Shown here: one piece after another, positions 1 to 11,200 of the stretch
Layout: every line of letters begins with the position of its first letter
Position numbering within the stretch: the first letter of the stretch is position 1
DNA from: Frateuria_A sp035944355
GTDB taxonomy: Bacteria; Pseudomonadota; Gammaproteobacteria; Xanthomonadales; Rhodanobacteraceae
Assembly (NCBI RefSeq): GCF_035944355.1
Contig: NZ_DASZBH010000011.1
Location: forward strand, 1-64,000
DNA: 64,000 bases
Reading direction: 5' to 3'
Position numbers and translations under genes: made by a program
The notes under the pieces: model-generated
Seen by the model: the letters and a program-made list of their open reading frames with translations, nothing else
What the model was told of the DNA's origin: nothing
The model's database searches: none

Positions 1-111
1 GACGTGTTCGACTACATCGAGATGTTCTACAACCCCAAACGCCGCCACGGTTCAAACGGCGACCTGTCGCCTGTAGAGTTCGAACGGCGCTACGCGCAAC
101 GAGGGTCCTGA
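1..111 (+). CDS. IS3-family transposase OrfB, C-terminal end (partial)
   Basis: Only the last 36 residues are in the window; the gene begins upstream of position 1. They include FYNPKRRHGSNGDLSPVEFE, the typical tail of the DDE integrase domain of IS3-family OrfB proteins (the N-x-x-R-R-H-x-x-x-G-x-x-S-P-x-x-F pattern). The stop codon is TGA at 109-111. Immediately behind it lies sequence resembling the terminal inverted repeat of such elements. The element therefore ends about 300 bases before the two-partner secretion genes and marks the edge of an accessory block. Whether the rest of the transposase is intact cannot be seen. The family assignment rests on the tail motif alone. Confidence 0.8.
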   Translation, partial: DVFDYIEMFYNPKRRHGSNGDLSPVEFERRYAQRGS

Positions 112-137
112 GTGTCTACGGAACCCTGGGCGATTCA
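112..137 (+). repeat. Probable right terminal inverted repeat of the IS3 element
   Basis: The bases after the transposase stop (GTGTCTACGGAACCCTGGGC and the following GATTCA) resemble right ends of IS3-group elements, which commonly finish in TGTCTACGG..CC..GGGCGATTCA. The matching left end lies outside the window, so the boundary and any target-site duplication cannot be confirmed. Confidence 0.5.
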
Positions 138-444
138 CCATGGGCTATGCCACCGGCTTAGCGGACAGGTTGCGGGCGAGACGCATAGGCAAAAAGGTGG
201 GCCGCTGAGCGGGCACGCGTTCGCACGAAACGCCCTGGGGTCGTGGCCATCGTTCAACGCGGGAATCTGTTCCATCGAGCGGCGTCTTGCGCTGACGCAA
301 TCTTGCAAGAATTTTCGGTCGCGCGTAGGCCAAGCCCTACTGAAGAACATCGGCAAGCACTTTTAAAATGCGCGAGGGCGATGTGACACACGGACTGTGG
401 TGTGGATACAGCGGTTGCCAGGGATCGCAAAGGATTACAGGCGC
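138..444. other. Intergenic region upstream of the tpsB gene
   Basis: About 300 bases between the IS end and the tpsB start. Short frames exist on both strands but none has family-like sequence or a good ribosome binding site. A TAAAAT hexamer at 364-369 could be a -10 element for the tpsBA operon, but no convincing -35 was found. A GTG at 397 would extend TpsB by 16 residues; it has no ribosome binding site at suitable spacing. Confidence 0.4.
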
Positions 445-2184
445 ATGCAAGACACCGATGGAAAGCGGGTTGCGGCAGCTTCACTGCGGCGGTGGGTAGG
501 TGCGTCGCGACGAAGGCCTGCGGCGGGCGCGTGGGCATTGGCGCTTGCGACCAGTACGATCTCCTGCGCACTGTACGCCCAGACGACAACCGCCCAGCAG
601 GAACAGCGCGAGCGTGCGCAGCGCCAGGCACAGCAACGCGAAGCGTTGCGTTCGGCACCAGACGTGCGGCTGCCTGCGGGGCAGGCTTTCGACTACCACC
701 TGACAACGATTCCCGCGGAAACGCCGTGTTTTCGCCTCGATACCGTGCAGTTGGACGGCGCGCACCGCAAGGACTTCGGCTTCCTGCAGAAGTACCTCGA
801 CGCTTACCGAGGCCGCTGCCTGGGACAGCAGGGATTACGCCTGTTGGCGCACCGTGCGTCGGATTTGCTGCTGGCACGCGGCTATGTCACCAGCCGACTG
901 GTGGTTCCGGAGCAGAACCTCGCCGGTGGTCATTTGCGCGTGGTGCTGCTGGCGGGCACGGTGGGTGCCGTGCGTTTCGCACCAGGTTCCGTCAAGGTGG
1001 ACTGGCGCAGCGCCTTGCCGATCCGCCCCGGCGATGTGCTGAACCTGCGTGCGATCGAGCAAGGCCTTGAGCAACTCAAGCGCGTGCCCTCGCAGGACGC
1101 GAAGATCGATATCGCCCCTGGCGCGCGTCCCGGCACCTCCGATCTGGTACTCGCCATTGCACGCGGCAAGCCTTGGCGGATCGTCGCCAACCTCGACGAC
1201 AGTGGCGCGCACAGCACCGGTAAGGAGCAGGGCGGCCTCACCCTGGCTGTCGACCAGCCGTTGGGCACCAACGATCTGCTGAGCATCGGCTATAACCACA
1301 GCCTGGGCCATTTCGACCCTGCTAAGGGCACATACGGCGGCAACTTCAACTACAGCGTGCCGTGGGGCAACTGGACGTTCAATTTGTCCTCGTCGCACTA
1401 CGCCTACCGCCAGTCGGTGTTTGGCTCGCTTCAGACCTTTGCCTATACGGGTACATCGAGCACGACAGCAGCCAGTGCCACGCGCTTGCTGCATCGCGAT
1501 GCGCACAGTCGTACCTCGCTGGAGATGGCTGTCGCCACGCGCAACGAGCGCAGCTACATCGATGGCGTGCAGATCCAGACCCAGCATAGGCAGGTGACCT
1601 CGGCGGAACTGGCGCTGATCCAGCGCCGCTACCTCGGTCGCTCGCAACTCGACGTGCGCCTGGCCTATCGCTGGGGCGTGCCGTGGCTAGGGGGCGCGTG
1701 GCGTCCCAGCGTCGCGAACGGCCCCACCAATCGTTACAGCTTCGCGACGCTCGACGCCAGCCTGAGCACGCCGTTCCTGACCTTCTCCGCACCTTGGGTG
1801 TGGTTGTCCGAACTGCACGCACAAGCCACCGGCGATCACCTGTATGCCGAGGACGACCTCACCCTCGGTGGCCGCTACACGGTGCGCGGCTATGACGGCA
1901 ACACGGTGCTCGCCGGTCGCCATGGTTACTACTGGCGCAACACGCTCAACTTGCCGTTCGGCGGTACGGGTGTCCTGGTGTATGGCGGCATGGATGTGGG
2001 GCACGCCGGGGGCGATGCCATCAGTGGTTATGCCAGCCAACGCCTGAGCGGCGCGGTGCTGGGCGTGCGCGGTTCGCGCTGGGGCCTGAACTGGGACGTG
2101 TTCGCTGGCTGGCCGTTGCAGGCGCCGCGTGGCTTCCCGGTGCGTCGTCCCACTGCGGGCATGCAGTGGATCTATACCTACTGA
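445..2184 (+). CDS. TpsB/CdiB outer-membrane transporter (ShlB/FhaC family)
   Basis: This outer-membrane pore protein should export the giant TpsA protein encoded 69 bases downstream. The 579-residue product has a long positively charged signal region ending near CALYAQ. Next is a Gln/Arg-rich linker, as in FhaC helix H1, and then two POTRA-like segments (roughly residues 85-230, including ETPCFRLDTVQLDG and the paired short Cys). A C-terminal 16-strand barrel follows. The barrel carries the family's VRGYDG loop-6 motif near residue 490 and ends in the aromatic residues YTY, suited to BAM recognition. ATG at 445 was preferred over GTG at 397 because AGGA lies about 10 bases before it. The B-before-A gene order matches E. 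coli-type cdiBAI loci. Family assignment is firm; partner specificity is inferred from adjacency. Confidence 0.9.
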   Translation: MQDTDGKRVAAASLRRWVGASRRRPAAGAWALALATSTISCALYAQTTTAQQEQRERAQRQAQQREALRSAPDVRLPAGQAFDYHLTTIPAETPCFRLDTVQLDGAHRKDFGFLQKYLDAYRGRCLGQQGLRLLAHRASDLLLARGYVTSRLVVPEQNLAGGHLRVVLLAGTVGAVRFAPGSVKVDWRSALPIRPGDVLNLRAIEQGLEQLKRVPSQDAKIDIAPGARPGTSDLVLAIARGKPWRIVANLDDSGAHSTGKEQGGLTLAVDQPLGTNDLLSIGYNHSLGHFDPAKGTYGGNFNYSVPWGNWTFNLSSSHYAYRQSVFGSLQTFAYTGTSSTTAASATRLLHRDAHSRTSLEMAVATRNERSYIDGVQIQTQHRQVTSAELALIQRRYLGRSQLDVRLAYRWGVPWLGGAWRPSVANGPTNRYSFATLDASLSTPFLTFSAPWVWLSELHAQATGDHLYAEDDLTLGGRYTVRGYDGNTVLAGRHGYYWRNTLNLPFGGTGVLVYGGMDVGHAGGDAISGYASQRLSGAVLGVRGSRWGLNWDVFAGWPLQAPRGFPVRRPTAGMQWIYTY

Positions 2185-2253
2185 GACATGGAACGACGGC
2201 ATGGTCGGCGCGACGAAGCGTCGACGGGCCGGATCTGATCAAGGAGCGATGCG

Positions 2254-5200
2254 ATGAACAACGGAACTGTGCGCAAGGCCAAGGGCGTACCGGCTGCCAC
2301 CGTGTCGTGGCAGCGTTCCCTGCGTCGGCATGCCTTATGGGCTGCGCTGACCTTGGCGTTGGGTGTGCCGACTGTCCAGGCGCAAACCGTCGCCGAAGGC
2401 GGGACGCATACCAGCGTGATCGCCGCGCCCAATGGCGTGCCGGTCGTCAACATCGCCGCACCCAACGGCGCAGGCGTGTCGCACAACACCTACCAGCAGT
2501 TCAACGTTGGTAGCAACGGCCTGATCCTCAACAACAGCGGCTCGGTCAGCAACACGCAACTGGCCGGTTACATCGGCGGCAATCCCAACCTCGGTGCCAA
2601 CCAGGCCGCCTCGCTGATCATCAACGAAGTCATCTCCACCGCACCCAGCCAATTGAACGGTGCGATGGAAGTGGCGGGGCGGGCCGCCCAGGTGGTGGTG
2701 GCCAATCCCAACGGCATCAGCTGCAGCGGCTGCGGCTTCATCAATGCACCGCGCGGCACGCTGACCACTGGCAAGCCGTTGTTCGCTGGCGACGGCTCGC
2801 TCGGCGGGTTTGCCGTCAGCGGCGGCACGATCACCGTCGAAGGGCAGGGGTTGCCCAGTGGCTCGACCGATCGGGTGGACTTGCTCGCGCGCGTCGTGGC
2901 GATCAATGCCGGCGTGTGGGCGCGCCAGCTCAACGTCGTCACCGGCCCCAACCGGGTCGACTTCACGACACTGGCCACCCAGCCGCTGAGCGCGACCGGG
3001 GCGACACCGAGCGCGGCGCTGGACGTCTCCGCGCTGGGTGGCATGTACGCCAATGCGATCCGCCTGGTTGGCACCGAGGCGGGCCTGGGAATCAACAGCC
3101 AGGGCGAGATCATCGCCCAGAACGGCAACCTCACGCTCACCAGCGCCGGCCAAGTCGTGCTGGCGGGCAAGACGACCGCCACCGGCGATGCCACCGTTGC
3201 GGCCGCGCAATCGCTGACCAACCAGGGCTCGCTCGCTGCCGGCGGGAGCGTCACGCTTGGGAGCGGCGATTTCACGAACCAGGGCGTGCTCTACGGTAAC
3301 AACGCGATCACGTTGTCCGCCAACGGCGCCTTGAGCAACAGCGGCCAGATCGAAGCACAAAACGGTACCGTGACGCTGGCTTCCACCGGTGCTTTCGACA
3401 ATGCGGCATCGGGCAGCTTGTATGCAGGCGGTACGCTGGGCTTGACCGCCACATCGCTGACCAATGCCGGCATCCTGGAGAGTGCACACGGTGCCTTGCT
3501 GCAACTGGGGGGCGCCGCGAACAACAGCGGCACGCTGCAGCTCGATGCTGGCGACTTGGTCGTGCACGCCGCCACAATCGGCAATGCCGGCACGCTGAGC
3601 GTGGGCGGCAACGCCACGCTCGATGCCACGACCAGCCTGAGCAGCACCACCACCTTGCTTGCCGGTGGCCAACTGACCTTGACGGCGCCGCAGCTCGTGA
3701 CCGCCGGCACCGTGCAGGCGGGTGGTGCGTTGACCTTGAGTGGCGACACGCTTACCAACAGCGGCAAGCTGTATGCACTGGGCGGCGCATGGACGGCGAC
3801 GCTGGGCGGCGCATTCGTCAACCAGACGAGCGGCGACGTGTACGCCGGCCAGGGCTTGGCCGTGCAGGCGGCTTCCCTGGCCAATGCCGGCAGCCTCGAA
3901 GCGCAGCAGGTGGGCACCCTCACGTTGATCGGTGCCCTCGGCAATAGTGGCAAGCTGCAATCCGACCAGGCCGACCTCGTCCTGAGTGCCGCGTCGCTTA
4001 GCAACGCCGGTACGGCAAGTGCTTTCGGCCATCTGCAGTGGCAGGTCAGAGCCGCCGCGCAGAACAGCGGCGTACTGGTCAGCGGTCAGGCGATGAACGT
4101 GTCGTCGGGCAGTTTCGACAACCAGGCGGGCGCACAGATCCAGAGCGGCACCGACCTCGCCTTGTCCGCGACCACGCTGGCCAACGAGGGCACGATCAAT
4201 GCCAAGGGCAACGCCGCGCTCAGCGGTGTCACGCTGAACAACGCCGCCACCGGACAAGTCCTTGCGACCGGTACGCTCACCGTGGGCGAAACCGGCAGCG
4301 TCGGCAACGCCGGCGTGTTGCAGGCGGGCAGCGACTTCACCTTGACCCAAGCCGCCTCGCTCACCAACGCCGCCAACGCCACGCTGTACGCCGGACAGGA
4401 CTTCAACCTCGCGCTGGGTCAGGCGCTGACCAACGCCGGCATGCTCTATGCCGCGCGTACCAGCACGCTGTCGGTGGGCAGCGTGGGCAACACCGGTACG
4501 TTGCGCAGCGGCGGCACCTTGTCGCTGACCAGTGCGGGCGACGTTGTCAGCAGCGGCGCCATCCAGGCGCAGCAAAGCGTGAGCCTGCTGGGTGGTGCGG
4601 ACGTCACCACCAGCGGCAAGCTTTACGCCATCGATGGTGGATTGACGGTACAGGCCACGGGTGCTTTCAGCTCGGCGTCCGCCGGCGACATCTACGGCGG
4701 CCAGGACATCGGCTTCCAAGTGGGCAGCTTTGCCAATGCGGGCCGACTGGAAGCCACGCAGAGCGTGAACCTGCTCGCCCAGGGCAGCGCCAGCAACAGC
4801 GGCGATCTACAGGCCGACCACGGCAACCTCGTCATCGCAGGCGGCGCACTGTCCAACCACGGCACTTTGAGTGCCGCCAACGCCACGCAATTGACCAGTG
4901 CCGGTAGCTTGGGCAACAGCGGCAAGCTGGTGACCGGCCAAACGCTGGCGATCACGGCGGGCAGCTTCACCAATAGCGGCCAGATCCAGAGTGGCGGCGC
5001 TGCCACGCTGCAATCGGCCGGCATCGTCAACAGCGGCTTGCTGCAGGCCGGCAGTAATCTCGCCATCAGTCACAATGCCACCTTGGCGAACCAGTCGGGC
5101 GGCTCCCTGTTGGCCGCGGGGGATGTCGACGCGGACACCTCCTCGCTGCTCACCAATGGTGGCGTGATCCAGGCAGGCGGCAGTCTGGCGATCGACGGCA

Positions 5201-8200
5201 GCGGTGCCATCAGCAATGCCGCGGGTGCGACGCTTTATGGCACGCAGCTCGTCAACCTGCAGCTTGGCGGTGGCCTGAGCAACGCCGGCACCGTATACGG
5301 TGCGCAGGGCGTCAATCTCACTGCGGCCAGCCTGGACAACAGCGGCAGCCTGCGCAGCGGCGCTGCGCTCGGTGTCACCACACAGAACGGTGCTACCAAT
5401 AGTGGCGCGACGTACGCGCTCGGTCTTGCCACCTGGAACGTCGGTGGCGCCTTGGCCAACGCCGGTGTGCTCGCCGCCGACGGCAATGTCACGGTGCAAG
5501 CGGCCAGCGTGAGCGGCAACGGCACTGTGGCGGCCGGTTTGCAGGGCGATGGTTCGCTCGGCGCAACCGGCGATCTCAGCGTGACCACCACTGGCAAGCT
5601 GGCCGCAGGCGGTCGCTCGCTGGCCGCCGGCAACCTCGTGTTCGCCGGCAGCACGGTGGATCTTTCCGGCAGCCAGACGCGCGCCAGCAACATCACGCTC
5701 ACCGCGAGCCAAGGCAACGTGACAAATGCCGGCGGCGATTTGGCCGCCAACGGCACCGTGGCGATCGCGACACAGGCCAGCCTCGTCAATGGCGGAACGG
5801 CAGCCGCGCAGGGCGGCAAGATCAGCGCAGGCACCCTCGTGCTGCAAGCAGCGGCGCTGGACAACCGTTACGGCTCGCTGACCCAGACTGGCGCCAGCGA
5901 TCTGGCTCTTTCGTTGGCCGGTGCCTTCGCCAATGCGAACGGCACGCTGGCGACGAACGCACACAATCTCAGTCTTCGTGCGGCCGCGATCGACAACAGC
6001 GCCGGCACGATCCAGGACGCCGGCAACGGCACGCTGGACCTCGCGACGACGGACAACCTGACCAACACCGGCGGCAAGATCGCGGGCAACGGTGCACTCA
6101 CGCTGCAGGCGAACGGCGTGCTGGGCAACGACGGCGGCCTGCTAAGCGTCGCGGGGAATGTCTCGGCCAACGCCGGCAGCTTCGACAACGTGCACGGCAC
6201 GCTGATCGGCCAGAACCTCGACCTCATCATCGCGCAGGCATTGACCAATACCGGTGGCGGCACGATCCAGGCCGGTGGCGCGCTGCAGCTCGATGCCGGC
6301 TCGGTCGACAATACCGCCAGCTATATCAAGGTCACCGATGCGCAGCCGTTGACCCTCACGACCACGGGCGCCCTGACCAATGGCGCCGGCGGTTTCATCG
6401 GCGGCAACGGCGCCGCCACGGTAAATGCCGGCAGCCTCGTCAACGCAGGCCAGATCTATGCCGGCGGCACGCTGGGTGTCACCACGCAGGGCCAGCTCAC
6501 CAACGATGGCGGTGCGCTGCAGGCACAGGGCACGGCTTCCATCGTCAGCGGCGGTGGGCTGAGTAACCGCGGTGGTCGCATTGAAGCCGGTAGCGGCAAC
6601 AGCGCCGCCGGCTTGAGCGTGCGTGCGGCGAGCCTGGACAACACCGCCGGCCGCATCGCCAATGCAGGACAAGGTGCCAGCACGTTCGCCATGGAGCAGA
6701 GCGCAACCAACCGAGGGGGCACCTTGGGTGGCCAAGGCGCGGTCACACTGTCCGCCGGGAGCCTGGACAACAGCCAGGCCGGCAAGCTGGTCGCCGGACA
6801 GGCACTCACGCTCGCTCTCGGCAGCTTGAACAACACATTCGGCAGCGTGTACGCCGCCAGCGACCTCGGTTGGGCCAATGGCGGTGCCAGTTTCCTGAAT
6901 GCCCAGGGTTCGCTGCAGGCGGGTGGCAATTTGGCTCTGGATCTGGCCTCGCTCGACAACGCCGGTGGCACGGTCGCCACCAACCAGAGCGGCACCCTCA
7001 GCCTGGGCAGCTTCACCGGCCTTGGCAAGGTCGCCGCCGGGCAGGACCTGTCGCTGACCCTGGAGGGTAGTTACACCAACGTCACCGGCAGCCAGCTCAG
7101 CGCCAACCGCAATCTCACGCTCAACGTGAGCGGCAACTTCAGCAATGCCGCCGGAGCCACCTTGCAGGCGGTGAACCAGCTCGCCGTCAACGCGGCCAAT
7201 ATCGACAATGCCGTGGGCGCCACGCTCAACGGTGCGTCAACCGTGCTGGCCACGGGTGGCGCGCTCACCAACGAAGGCAGCATCGAAGGCAACACCATCA
7301 CCCTCAATGCGGGATCGCTGACCAATACCGCCAACATCATCGGCGGCAGTATTACGGCTACGGCCGGCTCGCTCACCAACGGCGCCGATCTCGGCACGAC
7401 TACCGGCAACAATCCGTATCAAAGTGCGCTGATCGCGGCCGCGAATGGCATGAACCTGTACGTCAGCGGCACGCTGCTCAATCGCGACGCCACGATCTTC
7501 ACCCTCGGCAACCTCGCCATCGGCGCCAACGCCAGCGGCGGCGCCAGCCAGGCAGTGACCAACCGCTCCGGCGACATCGAGGCCGACGGCGGCATCACGA
7601 TCAATGCGAACCAGTTCACCAACGAGCGACGCACGGTCAATACCTCCACGTACACCTTGACTCCCGCCGAGCAGGCAAACAACACCTCGACGACGACAAG
7701 CACGTTTGATTGGACGACAGACCCCAATGCGGTGGCGTGGTGCGCCAACTACGCCACGACGACCGGAGCGAATGGCCACGCCGTCCGCTGTGGACCCATG
7801 GGCTACTACGGTGACTCGGGCCACGAAACGCTTACCGAGCAAGTCCAGTCGGTCAATCGGCTGTTGAGCGCGAGCGCGCAGAGCAAGCTCGTGAGCGGGG
7901 GCGACATCACCCTCAACGGTTCGGTGATGAATAACGCCTCCGTAGTTGCCGCTGGCAACAACCTGGTCGTCAATGGTCAGAACGGCAGCAACGGTGGGGG
8001 CAGCACGGCCCATGCCACCGTGCAGAACATTGCCTGGGCGCCGACGGCGTTGGTGCAGAGTAACGACGTGCGTGCGGTCGATGGGGATTACCAAGGCTCG
8101 CGCTGGTACTCCAATCGCGAAAGCAATCAGCCGCCTATGGTCTATTGGACCGGCACCTCAACCAGCATCATTGCGCTCGACCCTTTCGGCAACAATGGCT

Positions 8201-11200
8201 GGATCACCGTTGCGCCAGGCGCGGGCCTGAGCGCCACCATGAGCGCTGGGAACACCGTTTCGATCATCGCGCATACGATCAATAACGCCACCGTTGGCGC
8301 CAACGGCCAGCCGGTGCAAGGCGCGATCGGCTTGGGCGGCAACAGTGCGGGCCAGTTCGTGGCCGGCAGCGGCGCAGAGGTGGTGGGCAGCGCCAGCGGT
8401 ACGGGCGGCAGTGTGGGCGGCGTGGCTGTGGGTACTGCGCCCGGCCAGGCCAGTGGCGGTTCCCTCGCCCTCGCCACGGCACACGCTGTCACCAGCACAC
8501 CGGTGAGCAGCGCCAGCGCGAGTCCGTCATCGCTCGCCGCACCGCAGGTGGTCGCCACACTGATCGGTCCCAACGCCAACGTGCGCCTGCCGCAGACCGG
8601 CCTGTACACCATCAACGTGCAGCCCGGCAGTCAGTTCCTGGTCGAGACCAACCCGCAGTTTACCCAGTACAACAACTTCATCAGCAGCAACTACCTGCTG
8701 CAGCAGTTGGGCTTGAACCCGGCGCAAACCCAGCAGCGCCTGGGCGACGGCTTCTACGAACAGCAGCAGGTGCTGGACCAGATCACCTCGCTGACCGGCC
8801 GGCGCTACCTGGCCGACAACACCGACGCGCTGGACCAGTACCGCGACCTGATGAACAACGCCACGCAGGTGGCCAAGCAGTTCGACCTGTCAGTGGGGGT
8901 GGCGCTGACGCCGGCGCAGATGGCCAGCCTCACCCAGGACATCGTGTGGCTGGTCAACGTGACGGTGGACGGCCACCAGGTGCTGGAGCCGGTGGTGTAC
9001 CTGAGCGCGGCCGATGCGAAGAACCTCGCGGCGAGCGGTGCCACGATTGCCGGCAAGAACGTGATCCTCACGGCCAGTGGCGACGTCACCAACAACGGCA
9101 CCATCGCCGCCAGCCAGAACGCTCAGCTCACCGCCAGCAACCTGCTCAACAGCGGCACGATCAGCGCCGGCAACGACCTGAGCATCAACGCCGCGCAAAA
9201 CATCCTCAATGGCGGCACGATCAGCGCCGGCGGCAATGTCTCGCTGGTGGCTGGCAACGATGTGCTTAGCGGCGTCAATGTGTCGCAAAGCCTGGGCACG
9301 GTAAATATGACCGGTTTGAATGCGCCAGTGAGCGCGGTCGCACTGACCACGATCGGACCGGGCAGCATTACCGCCGGCGGCAATCTGGCGATCAGCGCCG
9401 GGCGCGACATCAGCCTGGACACTGCACCGGTGGCGGCTGGCAGCAACCTCAGCCTGGCCGCCGGCCGTGATCTCATCGCCACCGCCACGGCAATTCGCGC
9501 CGGCGGTGACGCCCGGCTGCTGGCCGGTCGCGACCTCACCTTGAACGCTACGAGCCATACCGGTGGCATCAGCGATGCCGCGCACGCCACCGTGGATGCC
9601 ACCCACACCGTGAGCACGGTCGGCGCTGGCGGCACCCTGGTGGTAGCGGCCGGTCGCGACCTCGCCAGCCAGGGCGCGCAGTTCAACGCCGGCAACCAGC
9701 TGGGCGTGAGCGCGGGCCGCGATGTCACCCTCAACGCCGTCAACGACAACCAGTTCACCGGTAGTGGGCAGGAGAGCGGCAGGCACTTCGCCACGCAGAC
9801 GCAGAGCGACGACACCTTGCGTGGCACCACGCTCAGCGGTGCGAACGGCGTCAGCGTGGTGGCGGGCCGCGATATCACGACCACGGCGGCCACGATCAGC
9901 AGCGCCCATGGCGCGGTGCTTATCAATGCAGGGCGTGACGTTAACCTGTTGGCCGGGGAGGAGGATCACAGCACCAGCCACGACACCAGTGCCACCAGCA
10001 GCGGTCATACCTATGGCACCAAAACCGTAATCACCCACGATGCCACTAGCGATAGCTTCGCCAAGGGCACCACGATCAGCGGTCAGGCAGGTATCGAGGT
10101 GGATGCTGGCCACAATCTGCTCGGAGTCGGTACCACGTTGCGAAGCGGTGCCGGCAACATTGGGTTGAGTGCCGGCGGTCAAGTGGCGCTGCTCGCAAGT
10201 AGCGACACGCATACCACCGAACACTCCCAACAAACCCGCGAATCTGGTTTCGAGTTCATTCCCAACCCGCATCAGGGCACGCGCAAGAACGATACACAGA
10301 CCCAGCAGGTCACGGCGAACGGCAGCACCCTTGATGCCGCCGGCTCGATCGCGGTGGTCAATGGCGGCGACCAGACGTACCAGGCCGCCAACGTGCACAG
10401 CGGCGCCAACACGAGCCTGGTGAGCGGCGGCCAAATCACCCTCGCGACGGCGACGAATAGCAACAGCTACAGCCGCACCTCCAGCAAGCACAATGTCGCC
10501 TACCAAGCCCAGGATAATCGAGGGCAGATCACGACGACCGAGCAGCAAAGTACCTTTACGGGTGGCGGTAGCCTGAATGTCGCCGCAAGCAATGGTGTTG
10601 TTGTGCAATACGGCCAGCACGCAGGCGAAACGCAGGCGCAGGCGATCACGCGTATCACGCACAACGCCCCCGGCACGGACTGGATGAATGTGCTGCAGAA
10701 TAATCCAAAGACCACATGGCAAGGTATTACCGAGCAGGATCAAAGCTGGCATCAGCACCACGAAGGACTCACGCCTGCCGCAGGGGCTGTCGTGACGATT
10801 GTGGCGGCCTATTTCACGGCAGGGGCAGCCAGCGCGTGGATTGGCGATGCGGCGGGCGCAACGGCCGGTTCGGGCACGGCGTTTGCCGCTGCCGGAACTG
10901 GCGCCACCGGGGCGGCCGTATCCGCTGGCTGGGCCAATGCGACGTTAGCTGGTGCCGCGGCCGGCTCAGCGAGCGGTGGGGTGGGCGCCGCGGCGCAAGG
11001 CAACGACTGGCGCACACCAGCACTGTACGGTGGCATCACCGGTGGCTTTACCGGCTATCTGTCCGCGGGTACGTACTACAACAACCCGATCAACGGCGCT
11101 AAGCAGCTGGGCAGCTATATTGCCAGCGGCAATACCGATGCTCTCGGTGAATTTGCCTTGAAGTATGCGGCGGCTGACGCGGCGGGGCGTGTGGAAACAA

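Noticed and set aside
3000..7400. Regular spacing of similar short DNA words, considered as CRISPR or satellite DNA
   Set aside because: The periodicity follows protein repeats (L-x-N-x-G) in one open frame with variable unit length. There are no constant repeats with unique spacers.
2335..10761. Long antisense frames inside cdiA (2335-4719 and 8890-10761)
   Set aside because: They arise from the repetitive GC-rich cdiA repeats and have no family-like sequence.
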